Shown here: piece after piece, positions 1 to 8,855 of the stretch
Position numbering within the stretch: the stretch's first letter is position 1
Layout of the letters: the number at the start of each line of letters is the position of its first letter
Translations under genes and position numbers: made by a program
Origin: JAJRXR01 sp041987545
Lineage (GTDB): Bacteria > Planctomycetota > Phycisphaerae > Phycisphaerales > UBA1924
Direction: 5' to 3'
Assembly (NCBI GenBank): GCA_041987545.1
Contig: JBHIWH010000003.1
Coordinates: 310,001-374,000 of the forward strand
DNA length: 64,000 nt
Notes under the pieces: generated by a model
Database searches by the model: none
Seen by the model: only the letters and a program-made list of their open reading frames with translations
What the model was told of the DNA's origin: nothing

Positions 1-1729
1 AGAACGAGCTGTACGCCGTCGCCAGGTCGTACAGGTACGTGCACAGGCGGTGCGGCTCCAGGCTCTGGGCGACCGCCGCCAGCACGCCAGGGTACCGCAG
101 CAGCAGCAGCGCCAGCTGCTTCTCGGGCGCCTCGGCGATCAGCAGGTCCGCGCCCAGCGCCGCCTCCACGTCGATCCCCTCGTCCCGCGCCCTGCGGAGA
201 ATGTTCCGCACGCGGACTAGGGCGTACTGCAGGTAGGGCCCCGTGTTGCCCTCGAAGGCGAGCATCCGGTCGAAGCTGAAGACGTAGTCCTTGATCCGCT
301 CGCCCGACAGGTCCGCGTACTTGATCGCCGCGATCCCGACCGCCTCGGCGACCTCGCGCCGCTCGGACTCGCCAAGCTCCGGGTTCTTCTCGGCGACCGT
401 CCGGGCGGCCCGCTCGACCGCCTCGTCGAGCAGGTCGGCGAGCTTGACGTTCTCGCCCGAGCGGGTCTTGAGGGGCTTGTTGTCCTCGCCGAGCACAGTC
501 CCGAACGCCGCGTGCTCGAGCCGGGCCTTGGAGCCGTCGGGCCTGGTCGTGTACCCGGCTTTCTCGGCGGCGCCGAAGACCTGGCGGAAGTGCAGGCTCT
601 GCCGCGCATCGACGCAGTACACCAGCTCGTCCCCGCCCAGGACCTGCACGCGCCGCTTCACCGCCGCGATGTCCGTCGTCGCGTACAGGAAGCCCCCGTC
701 GCCCTTGCGGATCAGCGCCGGCTCGGCGATGCCGTCCACGCGCACGACCAGCGCCCCCTCGCTCTGCTCGGCGATCCCGCGGGCGACCAGGTCCTCGACC
801 AGCGGGCCCAGCTCCTCGCGGTACGAGCTCTCGCCGGCGCTGTGCTCGTCGGTGATGCGCGTGTGCAGCCGGGCGCACAGACGCAGGCACTCGTCCATCG
901 TGATGTCGCGGATCGCCTGCCACACGCCCCACGCCTCGGTGTCCCCGCCCTGCAGCTTGACGAGGAACCCGCGCGACGCGGTCCGGGCCTGCTCTGCCTC
1001 CTCGATCCGCAGTTCCAGCTCCGACTCGGCCTTCGGGTGCCCGCCACGCGTGCGAACCAGCTCGAGCGCCCGCGTCTCGGGCTTGCACTCGGCCTGGGCC
1101 GCCCGGTACTCACGCTCCAGGTCGCTGAGCGTCAGCTCCTCGATCGGCGTGCCGCCCGACTCGGCTTGCTCGCTCACCCGCCACGCGACCATGGCGATGG
1201 GCAGTCCCCAGTCGCCGACATGGCTCTGGCGGATCGCGTTGTGCCCCAGCCGCTCGAAGACCCGGGCGATCGCGTCGCCGATGACGGTCGCCCGGAGGTG
1301 CCCGACGTGCAGCTGCTTGGCGAGGTTCACACCGCAGACGTCCACGACGACGGTCCTGGGCGTCTCGGGCGTCGGCACGCCCAGGGCCTGCGTGTCCAGG
1401 CGCCCGAGGCACTCGGCCAGCGTCCCGGGCAGCAGGCGGACGTTGATGAACCCCGGGCCCGCGATCGAGTCGGCGCCGAGCGGCTCGGCGACGCCCGACA
1501 GGTCCGCGTGCTCGACGATCTTGCCCGCGACTTCGCGGGGGTTCATCCCGACGCGCTTGGCCAGGGGCATGGCGGCGTTGGACTGGAAGTCGCCGAGCTT
1601 CTCCTGGCGGCTGGGCGTGATCAGCGTGTCGGCGTCGCCCTCCAGGTCGGGGAACGCCGCGCGGATCGCGGCGGAGAAGCGGGCGTCCAGCAGGGCCACC
1701 GGGTCGATCGTCGCCGTCTGGTCGGGCAT
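1..1729 (-). CDS. argS: arginyl-tRNA synthetase (C-terminus cut by window edge)
   Basis: Class I aminoacyl-tRNA synthetase that charges tRNA-Arg in the cytoplasm. About 576 residues are visible. The class I signature appears as VNLAKQLHVGHLR near residue 128, followed by VIGDAIARVFERLGHNAIRQ, which is typical of ArgRS. The visible end, LEPHRLCTYLYDLATAYSSF, is the anticodon-binding DALR region, so only a short C-terminal piece is missing beyond base 1. The ATG at 1729 follows the lipoprotein gene by 10 bases and has a TAGACT hexamer 7 bases upstream instead of a Shine-Dalgarno sequence. It is last in a minus-strand group of four genes. Confidence 0.95.
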   Translation of the reverse strand, partial: MPDQTATIDPVALLDARFSAAIRAAFPDLEGDADTLITPSRQEKLGDFQSNAAMPLAKRVGMNPREVAGKIVEHADLSGVAEPLGADSIAGPGFINVRLLPGTLAECLGRLDTQALGVPTPETPRTVVVDVCGVNLAKQLHVGHLRATVIGDAIARVFERLGHNAIRQSHVGDWGLPIAMVAWRVSEQAESGGTPIEELTLSDLEREYRAAQAECKPETRALELVRTRGGHPKAESELELRIEEAEQARTASRGFLVKLQGGDTEAWGVWQAIRDITMDECLRLCARLHTRITDEHSAGESSYREELGPLVEDLVARGIAEQSEGALVVRVDGIAEPALIRKGDGGFLYATTDIAAVKRRVQVLGGDELVYCVDARQSLHFRQVFGAAEKAGYTTRPDGSKARLEHAAFGTVLGEDNKPLKTRSGENVKLADLLDEAVERAARTVAEKNPELGESERREVAEAVGIAAIKYADLSGERIKDYVFSFDRMLAFEGNTGPYLQYALVRVRNILRRARDEGIDVEAALGADLLIAEAPEKQLALLLLRYPGVLAAVAQSLEPHRLCTYLYDLATAYSSF

Positions 1730-1736
1730 GGGGCGG

Positions 1737-1742
1737 AGTCTA
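1737..1742 (-). promoter_or_regulatory. -10-like TAGACT 7 bases before argS
   Basis: TAGACT on the minus strand ends 7 bases before the argS ATG and shares its TAG with the stop codon of the upstream gene. No Shine-Dalgarno sequence is visible. It fits the leaderless pattern seen elsewhere in the window, but overlap with a stop codon makes coincidence more possible here. Confidence 0.3.
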
Positions 1743-2747
1743 GGGATCCGCCGGCGCCTCGCGCCCCCAGCGAGTCAGGATCTCGGCCAGCTCGTCGGCG
1801 AAACGGGCCATCGACGTGCTCGGCAGGTGCACGAGCGGGTCGTCGATCAGCGCGACGCGGCCGGCTCGGACCGCCGGGATGTCCAGGCGACCGATGGCGC
1901 CCAGTCGCTCGATCAGCGCGGGCGTCGGGGGCGGCTCGGGCTCGGCGAACGCGTCGTCCTCGCTGGGCGTGCGGGGCATGACGAGCACGATCGAGTCGGG
2001 CGAGAGCCGCAGCACGTCCTCGGCGTCCAACTCCTGCCACGCCGCCCCGCCCGTGATCGCCGGCGTCCCCCCGATCCGCTCCAGGATCTGCTGGTGGAAC
2101 GAGCGCGGGCCCATGGCCGACGGCGGGTCGGTCATGCCCAGCAGCAGCACCCGCCCGGCCCGTGCGACGCCCGGCCCACGGTCGAGCCACGCTTTGGCCA
2201 GCTTCTCGCTGGGCAGGGGCGCCGAGAACCGGGCCGTCGGATCGACGTCGGCCATGCGCATGACGTCCGCGTCGTCGGGCGCCTCGGCGAAGGGCCGGGC
2301 GTAGGTCAGGTGCAGGTCATCGAGCGTCTCGGCGATGTCATCGAGCGTGAGCAGGGCGCCGAAGTTCCGCACCGTCCAGCCGTGCTCGTCGGCCAGGGCG
2401 CCCAGCCGCTCGGGCAGCGGGCGCGATCCCCACTCGAGCAGGACGTCGGTCGGGCGGGCGCGGATCAGCGCCTCGTAATCGATCCCGTCCTGGCTGCCGA
2501 CGGCCGGGACCTGCTCGCGGAGCACCATGTCCCAGTCGTGGCGCCCGACGATGCGGTCCTCCAGCCCCAGCTCGACAAGCATGTGGGCCAAGGCCGGGCT
2601 GAGCGCGACGATGCGGAGCTCTTGCGTCTCGTCGCCCCCGCCCGCCGTCGCCGAGCCCACAGGACTTGACGACGACCGCTCGCATCCGGCTAAGAGCGAT
2701 GCGCTGGCGAGCAGCGCGAGGGCGAGTTGGAGGATCACGCGGCGCAC
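1740..2747 (-). CDS. lipoprotein periplasmic-binding protein, BtuF/FhuD-like (TroA helical-backbone family)
   Basis: 335-residue exported lipoprotein. The N-terminus is a hydrophobic signal peptide ending in a lipobox, LLAGC, with the lipidated cysteine at residue 22. After a Ser-rich linker comes ELRIVALSPALAHMLVELGL, the first strand and helix typical of the vitamin B12/iron-siderophore binding family (PF01497). No permease or ATPase gene is adjacent, so the substrate cannot be told from context. The start is GTG at 2747. The gene lies 10 bases after the BshC-like gene and 10 before argS, which suggests one transcript. The family call is firm; the ligand is unknown. Confidence 0.8.
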   Translation of the reverse strand: MRRVILQLALALLASASLLAGCERSSSSPVGSATAGGGDETQELRIVALSPALAHMLVELGLEDRIVGRHDWDMVLREQVPAVGSQDGIDYEALIRARPTDVLLEWGSRPLPERLGALADEHGWTVRNFGALLTLDDIAETLDDLHLTYARPFAEAPDDADVMRMADVDPTARFSAPLPSEKLAKAWLDRGPGVARAGRVLLLGMTDPPSAMGPRSFHQQILERIGGTPAITGGAAWQELDAEDVLRLSPDSIVLVMPRTPSEDDAFAEPEPPPTPALIERLGAIGRLDIPAVRAGRVALIDDPLVHLPSTSMARFADELAEILTRWGREAPADP

Positions 2748-2754
2748 GGCGGTG

Positions 2755-2760
2755 AGGCTA
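2755..2760 (-). promoter_or_regulatory. -10-like TAGCCT 7 bases before the lipoprotein gene
   Basis: TAGCCT ends 7 bases before the GTG at 2747. As with argS, the TAG is also the stop codon of the preceding gene. There is no clear ribosome-binding site in the 7-base gap. Confidence 0.25.
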
Positions 2761-4158
2761 GCCGATCCGGGCGAACTCGCCGCGGATCGCGTCCCGCAGG
2801 GCCAGCAGCCGCTCGCGGGGCATCAGCGGGAAGGCGAGCGTCCTGTCCCGGGCGACCTGGGCGGCCCGGCGCGAGCCGGCGGCCTGGGCCGTCAGGCGCT
2901 CCGCCTCCGCGGTCAGAGCCCCGAGGTCGGACGAGTTCGCCCCTCGGAACTCGGCCAGCAGCCCGTGCAGGCGGCGGAAGTGGGGGGCCGGGTCCAGGCC
3001 GGCGCGCTTGGCGGCCTCAATCTGGCCCACCAGCTCGCGCTTGGCGTCCGCGGCCCGCTCGTCGCCGACGAGACCGGGATTGTGAGCCGCGGCGTGCGCG
3101 CGCCACGCGGCCCGCTCGGCCCGCTCGACCGCGCCCAGGTCCACCCCCGGCACGTCGGGCAGGACGGTCGCCGTCACGACCGCCGCCGGCGCCGGGCGCC
3201 GATCGAGCCACGCGCCGATCCAATCCTCCATGATCTGGTCGTACGCCCCGCCCCCCGTGCCGTGGATGAACAGGTCGCACGCGCCCAGGCGGACCAGGGC
3301 CGTCAGCAGCAGCGCGCGGGGCGCGAGCTGTTCTGGCGTGGCGTCGGCCAGTTCGGCGGCGGTCACGCGGCGGCGCCGGCCGCCCTCGTCGATCAGCCAC
3401 AGCGGGAGCTCGACGCCCCGGGCTTCATCGGTCTCGACGAGCGGGCGGACGCCCGCGTCGGGGTGGCGCGCGACCGCGTCGTTATACGCGCGCGCACACG
3501 CGGCGGGGTCCTGCCGCATGCGGTCGACCAGCTCGGCGAAGAGCGTCGTCCGGGACAGCTCGCGCGCGAAGACGGCTTGGGGCGGGGGGCAGATTGGTTC
3601 GGCCAGGCCCGCCAACGCCGCCTGCACCTGGCGGGCCGCGTCCGGCTCCTGCTCGTGGGCACGGAGGGCCGAGGCGATCTGCTTCAGTGGCCCGGGCGTT
3701 GCGGGTCCGGCGTCGATCGGCGCCTGACGCGAGGTCGGTTTCGCGCCCTCGCCCGGGGCCCGGGCCGGGTCGAGGCGGGCTTCGCCGGGGCGGGTCGAGC
3801 CGTCATCGTCGGCGTCTGGGTATCGGATCTGGGCCGCGTCGCCCACGTCCTGGTCGGCGACGAGCCAGGCGGCGCAGGCCCCCAGGGCCTCGGCGCCCAC
3901 TACGCCGGCGATCCACTTGGCCAGGATCCCGGGCCCCCAGAACTCGGCCTGGTGACCGCTCATCACCACAGGGCGGTCCTCGGGCAGGCCCAGCTCACGC
4001 CGCATCTGTCTTCCGGCCTCGCCGACGTCGCTCGAGCCGACCAACTCGGGCCACTTGCTCGCGGGCGGGTCGATCACCAGACCGAGGTCGCGGCCGGGCG
4101 TGTGGCCCGTGCCCGTGTCGGCGTCGTCGCGCTCGGAGCCGGCGAGCGTCACCGACAT
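2758..4158 (-). CDS. conserved hypothetical protein, distantly BshC-like
   Basis: 466 residues, no signal peptide. The segment VVMSGHQAEFWGPGILAKW (about residue 63) resembles the start of the BshC cysteine-adding enzyme family (V-TGQQ-G---GP---YK), and the following AAWLVADQDVGD matches the position of BshC's acidic ED-D motif. A later IHGTGGGAYDQIMEDW and an Arg/Ala-rich helical C-terminus also fit that layout. The similarity is remote and the call is an inference. The frame is open upstream of 4158, but the ATG there overlaps the end of the glycosyltransferase gene by 10 bases, typical of translational coupling, and the upstream extension is a shadow of that gene. Confidence 0.6.
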   Translation of the reverse strand: MSVTLAGSERDDADTGTGHTPGRDLGLVIDPPASKWPELVGSSDVGEAGRQMRRELGLPEDRPVVMSGHQAEFWGPGILAKWIAGVVGAEALGACAAWLVADQDVGDAAQIRYPDADDDGSTRPGEARLDPARAPGEGAKPTSRQAPIDAGPATPGPLKQIASALRAHEQEPDAARQVQAALAGLAEPICPPPQAVFARELSRTTLFAELVDRMRQDPAACARAYNDAVARHPDAGVRPLVETDEARGVELPLWLIDEGGRRRRVTAAELADATPEQLAPRALLLTALVRLGACDLFIHGTGGGAYDQIMEDWIGAWLDRRPAPAAVVTATVLPDVPGVDLGAVERAERAAWRAHAAAHNPGLVGDERAADAKRELVGQIEAAKRAGLDPAPHFRRLHGLLAEFRGANSSDLGALTAEAERLTAQAAGSRRAAQVARDRTLAFPLMPRERLLALRDAIRGEFARIG

Positions 4159-4910
4159 CGGCACCCGGCGTGGACGTCGGTCAGCGCCTCGGCCGGCAGG
4201 CGGTCGGCGCAGCGCTCCAGCTCGCAGTGCAGGACGCGGCGGTAATGCCCCTCGCGGATCGCCGCGTCGTCCAGCCCGCCCCCGAACGTCCGCGTCGCGT
4301 CGTTGTAGATCAGCCGCACGGGGATCTCCCCGATCCGCAGGCCCGCGGCGACCGCCTGGACCCACATCTGCATCGGGAACGCGTACCCGTCCTCGGACAG
4401 TGTCAGCCCGCGCATCGCCTCGACGCGGTGGGCCTTGAACCCGCAGAACGAGTCGGTGAGCGTGAGCCCCAGCCGCTCGTTGATCTCGGCGGTCATCCGG
4501 TAGTTGATCGCCCGCCGGTCCTCGGGCGGCGAGTCCGAGTCCTCGTCGATCATGAGGTACCGCGAGCCGGAGATGATGTCCAGGTCGCCCGAGGCGGCGG
4601 CCTCGACGAACCGGGGGATCGCCGCCGGCTCGTGCTGCTCGTCGCAGTCCATCGTGATGATCCAGTCGTACCCGCGGCCGGCGGCGAACGCGAAGGCGTC
4701 GCGGAGCGATCGCCCGTAGCCGTGGTTCACCGGGTGGCGGATCAGCTCGAAGCCCAGCTCGGGCTGGAGGTCGGTCAGCAGCTGGGGCGTCTGGTCGGTC
4801 GAGGCGTCGTCCACGACCAGCACGTCCTCGGCGTGCCCATAGAGGCGGCGGAGCACGCCCTCGACGTACGCCTGCTCGTTGAACACGGGGACGGCGACCA
4901 GGGTCTTCAT
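4149..4910 (-). CDS. family 2 glycosyltransferase, dolichyl-phosphate-mannose-synthase-like
   Basis: 253 residues. The N-terminus MKTLVAVPVFNEQ is the first strand of the GT-A fold; VVDDAST (residues 32-38) binds the nucleotide, and MDCDEQH (residues 87-93) carries the DxD metal site. SGSRYL and CGFKAHR follow as in DPM1/GtrB-type enzymes. No membrane helices are present, so it is a soluble or peripheral enzyme, probably using a nucleotide sugar and a lipid phosphate; donor and acceptor are unknown. The ATG at 4910 has a GGAGGA ribosome-binding site upstream, which decides against the longer frame to 4964. It is the first gene of the operon leading to argS. Confidence 0.88.
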   Translation of the reverse strand: MKTLVAVPVFNEQAYVEGVLRRLYGHAEDVLVVDDASTDQTPQLLTDLQPELGFELIRHPVNHGYGRSLRDAFAFAAGRGYDWIITMDCDEQHEPAAIPRFVEAAASGDLDIISGSRYLMIDEDSDSPPEDRRAINYRMTAEINERLGLTLTDSFCGFKAHRVEAMRGLTLSEDGYAFPMQMWVQAVAAGLRIGEIPVRLIYNDATRTFGGGLDDAAIREGHYRRVLHCELERCADRLPAEALTDVHAGCRCR

Positions 4911-5080
4911 GGAACTTCCTCCAGGGGGAGCCCGCCCGATCCGGGCGGCGGCCCCCGGCAACAACCCGCCCGGGCCGGCGTTTCATCCTCGCCCGGGCAC
5001 ACGGACTCTAGAAGGCCCGACCGGCGGGCCCACGCCCCGGGCCGATCCCATCGGCGGGCCGGGATTCGGCGGTTCGGGCC

Positions 5081-5659
5081 CTAGGCGCCCTCGGATGCCC
5101 CTTCCGACGCCCCGCCAGGGGCCGCCTGGCCAGGCTCCTCGCGGGCCATCGAGGTGAACGCGGCGAACCCGAACGGGCGGGTCCCATCGCCGTTCTCGTC
5201 GTCCTGGGCCATCGTGGCGGTCTCCAGACGGCGGACCAGCTCCTCGGACAGGGAGTGGACGGTCCGGATCTGGCTCAGGGGAAGCGTGAACATCTCGCCC
5301 TGGGGGGTCCTGATCTGGTAGATCGTGCACTGGACGTCCCCCGAGAGCGTCCGGGCCCGCGGCGAGCCGGGCACCGAGCAGGCGAAGACGGGGTAGATGT
5401 CCGCGATGGGGATCCGCTGGCCGAGGGTCGTGATGACGGCCAGGCGCCCGTCGAAGAGCTCGTCGATGGGCCCGGGCGAGTAGGCGGCTCCGGCGGCCGA
5501 GGGGCTCAGCCGCCCGCCCGAGCCGGCGGCGACGGCGAGGGCGGAGAGGATCTCGCGGAGCACGTTCTGCCAGAACACCTCACGCCTCGATTCGACGAGG
5601 CGGGGGTCCTCCTGGGCGCCCGTTGCGCCCGGCGTCTGTCGCTCGATCTCTCGCGTCAT
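5081..5659 (-). CDS. hypothetical protein
   Basis: 192 residues, not recognised. It has no signal peptide or clear membrane segment. The middle (IPIADIYPVFACSV, then VQCTIYQIRTPQGEMFTLPL) looks like a small beta-rich domain; the ends are Glu/Gly/Ala-rich and probably disordered. The start is ATG at 5659 with GGGAGG 7 bases upstream. It is transcribed divergently from the small gene at 5822. The 170 bases between its stop and the glycosyltransferase start are GC-rich with no gene I can support. Confidence 0.6.
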   Translation of the reverse strand: MTREIERQTPGATGAQEDPRLVESRREVFWQNVLREILSALAVAAGSGGRLSPSAAGAAYSPGPIDELFDGRLAVITTLGQRIPIADIYPVFACSVPGSPRARTLSGDVQCTIYQIRTPQGEMFTLPLSQIRTVHSLSEELVRRLETATMAQDDENGDGTRPFGFAAFTSMAREEPGQAAPGGASEGASEGA

Positions 5660-5821
5660 CGCGGGGCCTCCCTGGCCTCGGGCGTTTATCGCGGACGTGT
5701 CGGGCGGGCGTTCGCCCAGCCGGCACAGATGCTACGGCTTGCGTCGGGGCCGACGCGTTCGCCCCGCGTTGGGCAAGTCCGAGCATGTTTGGGCCGATAC
5801 GCACGCCGGAGGCGCTCGATC

Positions 5822-6145
5822 ATGGCATCTACAGGCAAGTCGTTCGATCAGATCAAGGCGATCCTGGGCAAGCTCGACCGGCAGGTCGACGAGGCCCGGC
5901 ACAAGCGTCTGGGCGACGACGACCTGCCGATCCGCCCCCAGCGGGCCGAGGAGCCCGCGACCTCGAACGGGAACGGCGAGTCCAACGGCTCACCCGACCC
6001 CAACGGCCCCAACGCCGGCATGCCCCCCCGCCAGCAGTCCAAGTACGGCCGGGCCCGCCCGCTCCGCCGCACCGGCGACTCGACCGGCGCGTGGGCCAAG
6101 CCCAACCAGGGCGCCGGCCGCGGCCTGGACGAGACCGTCGGCTGA
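5822..6145 (+). CDS. small hypothetical protein, Gly/Asn/Pro-rich tail
   Basis: 107 residues, not recognised. The first 45 residues (SFDQIKAILGKLDRQVDEAR) form a charged amphipathic helix; the remainder is rich in Asn, Gly, Pro and Ser and is probably disordered. The frame is open well upstream, but ATG at 5822 follows a GGAGG at about 5809 and matches the start of the structured helix. It could be a small regulatory or structural protein; no function can be assigned. Confidence 0.55.
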   Translation: MASTGKSFDQIKAILGKLDRQVDEARHKRLGDDDLPIRPQRAEEPATSNGNGESNGSPDPNGPNAGMPPRQQSKYGRARPLRRTGDSTGAWAKPNQGAGRGLDETVG

Positions 6146-6217
6146 GCTGGCCGGACAGTCACCCCTCGCATCCAGATCCCCGCTGAACCCGGGCCGTCCT
6201 TGGGCGGTACCCCGGTC

Positions 6218-6760
6218 ATGCGCACACGACATTCCACCTTGGGCGCCTCGGCCGCCCTGATCGTCTCACTGCTCGCCCTGTGCGTCCTCCCGGGCCTGGG
6301 CGCCCGCGAGCCGGACGTCGAGCCGGCCGCGACGACGTACATCCTGGTTCGGCACGCCGAGAAGGCGAGCGACGGCACGCAGGATCCACCGCTGACCGAG
6401 GCCGGCCGCGAGCGGGCCGAGCGGCTCGCGTCGATGCTGCGCTCGATGGGTGTGGCGGGCGTGTACTCGACCGACTACGCGCGGACGCGGCAGACCGCGG
6501 CGCCGATCGCGGCGATGGCCGAGGTCGAGCCGGGCCTGTACGACCCGCGCGACCCGGCTGGCGCGCTGGCCCGCATTGGGCGCGCGCACGAGGGGGGCGT
6601 GGTCGTGCTCGTGGGGCACTCGAACACGACGCCCGACCTGGTCCGGCGTCTGGGCGGCTCGTGCGACGAGCCGATGCTGGCCGACGACGCGTACGACGAC
6701 GTGTTCGTGGTCGTCGTGCTCGGCGACGGCAGGGTGCTCACGCACCGGCTGCACAGCTAG
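6218..6760 (+). CDS. exported histidine phosphatase family protein
   Basis: 180 residues. An N-terminal signal peptide (residues 1-29) precedes the phosphatase motif ILVRHAEKA, with the phospho-accepting H46 and R45, and a second catalytic histidine in LVGHSNTTP (H134). The small size resembles SixA-type single-domain members of the branch. Export suggests action on a periplasmic phosphoester; the substrate is unknown. ATG at 6218 gives a clean signal peptide; a TTG at 6200 is a weaker alternative. It converges with the DUF885 gene, 9 bases apart. Confidence 0.85.
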   Translation: MRTRHSTLGASAALIVSLLALCVLPGLGAREPDVEPAATTYILVRHAEKASDGTQDPPLTEAGRERAERLASMLRSMGVAGVYSTDYARTRQTAAPIAAMAEVEPGLYDPRDPAGALARIGRAHEGGVVVLVGHSNTTPDLVRRLGGSCDEPMLADDAYDDVFVVVVLGDGRVLTHRLHS

Positions 6761-6769
6761 CCCGTCGGC

Positions 6770-8617
6770 TCAGTCCCTCTGGGACTCGATCCAGCGGTCG
6801 ATCTTGGATTCGAGGACGGGCAGCGGGAGGGCGCCCGAGTCGAGGACCGCGTCGTGGAAGGCGCGGATGTCGAACGCGTCGCCCAGGGCGTCCTCGGCCC
6901 GCTCCCTCAGTTCGAGGATCTTGAGCTGGCCGATCTTGTAGGCGGTGGCCTGCCCGGGCCAGCCGATGTACCGGTCCACCTCGGAGACGGCGTTGCGCTC
7001 GGTGAGAGCGCTGTTGGCGAGCATGTAGTCGATCGCTTGCTGGCGGCTCCAGGCCTTGGTGTGGATGCCGGTGTCCACGACGAGGCGCATGGCGCGCCAT
7101 ATCTCGAAGTTGAGCCGCCCGAAGTCGTCGTAGGGGTCGGCGTAGAGGCCGCGATCGACGCCGTCGTCGATGTCGTCGTGGCCCATCTCCAGTCCCAGGC
7201 GCTCGGCGTACAGCCCCCAGCCCTCGACGAACGCGGAGTACCCCGCGAGTCGCCGCAGCGGGTGCACGCCCTCGAGTTCGAGCGACAGGGCGATCTGGTG
7301 GTGGTGGCCCGGGACGGCCTCGTGCAGCGTGAGGGCGATGAAGTCGTACGTCGGCCGCTGGTCGAGCGCGGACGTGTTGGCCATGAAGTAGCCCGGGATC
7401 CCGCCCTCCAGCGAGCCCCGGTAGTAGTACGCGGTCGGGGCGGCCTTGGCGCTGAACGCGGGGATGGGGCGGACGCCGTAGGGCAGGCGCGGGAGCAGGC
7501 CGAAGAGCCGCGGCATCTCCGCGTCCACGCGCTTGGCGACCTCGCGGTACCCCCTGAGCAGCTCGTCGGCGCTCTGGGTGTAGAACCGCGGGTCGGTTCG
7601 GAGGTAGCCGACGAAGGCCGCGAACTTCTCGGCGTCCGAGTCCCACTGCTGGTCGTTGCCGGGCCAGTCGGAGCGGGCGATGACCTCGAGCATCTCGCCC
7701 CGGATGCGGGCGACCTCGGACAGCCCGGTCTTGTGCACCTGGTCGGCGGTCAGGTCGAGGGTGGTGTGCTCCTTGAGCGCGAGGTTGTACGCCTCGACGC
7801 CGTCGATCGAGTCGGCGATCGCATACGTCGCGCGGCACGCGGGCAGGTACTCGTTCTGCAGGAACAGCGCCAGCTCGACGTACGCGGGGACGATCCGATC
7901 GCGGATTGCATCTTGCGCGCGCCGGGCGAGCCGGTCGTCGTCGTCCAGGTCGCGGAGCGGCGTGTAGAACGGGCTGAGCGTCGGGTCGGCGCGGATGCTG
8001 CGTGTCGCCTGGGCCATCGCCTGCTCGACCGTGGGCTCGACGACGACGCGCGGGGGCACGCGCCCCGCCTCCATCCCGGCGCGCATCTGGTCGAGCGCGT
8101 CGCCGATCTGGTTGGCGGCCCGCTCCAGGCGGCGGACGTAGTCCTCGTCGTGGTCGGGGCTGGTGAAGGGCACGCGCTGCCAGAGCTGGGGCAGCCAGAT
8201 CTGGGGGCCGCCCATCGTGCTCACGGGCATCTGCTCGCGGTGCAGCTCGGCGAGTCGGACGGCCGAGTCGAGCTGGTAGACGAGCAGGTCCCGGTCCAGC
8301 AGGTCCGCCTCGCTCGCGCCGCCCATATCGAGGGCTCGGGCGCGGCCGAGCCACTCGCCCTGGCGCCGCGTCCAGGCCGCGACCGCGGCGGGCGAGTTGT
8401 CGGTGAGGCGGTCGTTGTACCGGTCGTCGCCCAGGGCGGGGCCAACCTGCTCGGGGAATCGCTCGAGCGTCGCCTCCAGGATCTCGTCCATGAGGGCGTC
8501 GAGCGCGGCGTGGCGCTGGGTGTCTTCCGGGTGGGCGGCCGCGGGGGCCGGGCTGGCGAGGGCGGCGGCCAGGGCGATCGAGGCGCCGGCGCGGCGGAGG
8601 GCGGCGGGGATTCTCAT
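6770..8617 (-). CDS. exported DUF885 family protein (putative metallopeptidase-like)
   Basis: 615 residues, beginning with a Sec signal peptide (RIPAALRRAGASIALAAALA). The segment LHEAVPGHHHQIAL near residue 430 is the zinc-protease-like HExxxGH motif characteristic of DUF885 (PF05960). Family members are predicted metallocarboxypeptidase-like enzymes, but few have a known substrate. The start was set at ATG 8617 because a TAGGCT hexamer lies 5 bases upstream, a spacing repeated at other genes here; a TTG at 8623 would add two residues. The gene is full length and faces the histidine phosphatase gene. Confidence 0.85.
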   Translation of the reverse strand: MRIPAALRRAGASIALAAALASPAPAAAHPEDTQRHAALDALMDEILEATLERFPEQVGPALGDDRYNDRLTDNSPAAVAAWTRRQGEWLGRARALDMGGASEADLLDRDLLVYQLDSAVRLAELHREQMPVSTMGGPQIWLPQLWQRVPFTSPDHDEDYVRRLERAANQIGDALDQMRAGMEAGRVPPRVVVEPTVEQAMAQATRSIRADPTLSPFYTPLRDLDDDDRLARRAQDAIRDRIVPAYVELALFLQNEYLPACRATYAIADSIDGVEAYNLALKEHTTLDLTADQVHKTGLSEVARIRGEMLEVIARSDWPGNDQQWDSDAEKFAAFVGYLRTDPRFYTQSADELLRGYREVAKRVDAEMPRLFGLLPRLPYGVRPIPAFSAKAAPTAYYYRGSLEGGIPGYFMANTSALDQRPTYDFIALTLHEAVPGHHHQIALSLELEGVHPLRRLAGYSAFVEGWGLYAERLGLEMGHDDIDDGVDRGLYADPYDDFGRLNFEIWRAMRLVVDTGIHTKAWSRQQAIDYMLANSALTERNAVSEVDRYIGWPGQATAYKIGQLKILELRERAEDALGDAFDIRAFHDAVLDSGALPLPVLESKIDRWIESQRD

Positions 8618-8622
8618 GCCCA

Positions 8623-8628
8623 AGCCTA
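8623..8628 (-). promoter_or_regulatory. -10-like TAGGCT 5 bases before the DUF885 gene
   Basis: TAGGCT on the minus strand ends 5 bases before the ATG at 8617, with no Shine-Dalgarno sequence between. Transcription from it would begin at or next to the start codon. Confidence 0.4.
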
Positions 8629-8666
8629 CGGGCGCCGATCGGGTGGGTGGCCCCCGCCCTCGACCC

Positions 8667-8694
8667 TTGCCCGGGCGGGGGCGGCGACTAGGAT
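8667..8694 (+). promoter_or_regulatory. sigma-70-type promoter of tRNA-Gln
   Basis: A -35 element TTGCCC (8667-8672) and a -10 element TAGGAT (8689-8694) are separated by 16 bases. Transcription should start near 8701, giving a leader of about 19 bases before the mature tRNA at 8720. Both boxes match the consensus at four of six positions, and the placement before a stable RNA gene supports TAGGAT as a genuine -10 in this organism. Confidence 0.55.
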
Positions 8695-8719
8695 TGGCCC
8701 GCCCGAGACCGGGCCGAAC

Positions 8720-8791
8720 TGGGGATTGGTGTAATCGGTAGCACGACGGATTCTGATTCCGTTAGTCTGAGTTCGAGTCTCAGATCCCCAA
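8720..8791 (+). tRNA. tRNA-Gln (anticodon CTG)
   Basis: A 72-base cloverleaf can be folded by hand. The acceptor stem is TGGGGAT/ATCCCCA, beginning with the U1-A72 pair usual for tRNA-Gln. The D arm is GTGT/GCAC, the anticodon stem ACGGA/TCCGT with loop TTCTGAT (anticodon CTG, codon CAG), and the T arm CTGAG/CTCAG around TTCGAGT. The discriminator is A at 8791. CCA is not encoded. The only tRNA gene found in the window. Confidence 0.96.
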
Positions 8792-8802
8792 CTTGCGACA
8801 GG

Positions 8803-8829
8803 CGCCCCGCGGTGAGCGGGGCGTTTTTT
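8803..8829 (+). terminator. intrinsic terminator after tRNA-Gln
   Basis: An 8-bp perfect GC stem (CGCCCCGC / GCGGGGCG) with a 5-base loop is followed directly by six T residues. It lies 11 bases after the tRNA. Confidence 0.9.
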
Positions 8830-8855
8830 CGTGGGGGGCGGGCTCGATCGCGGGG

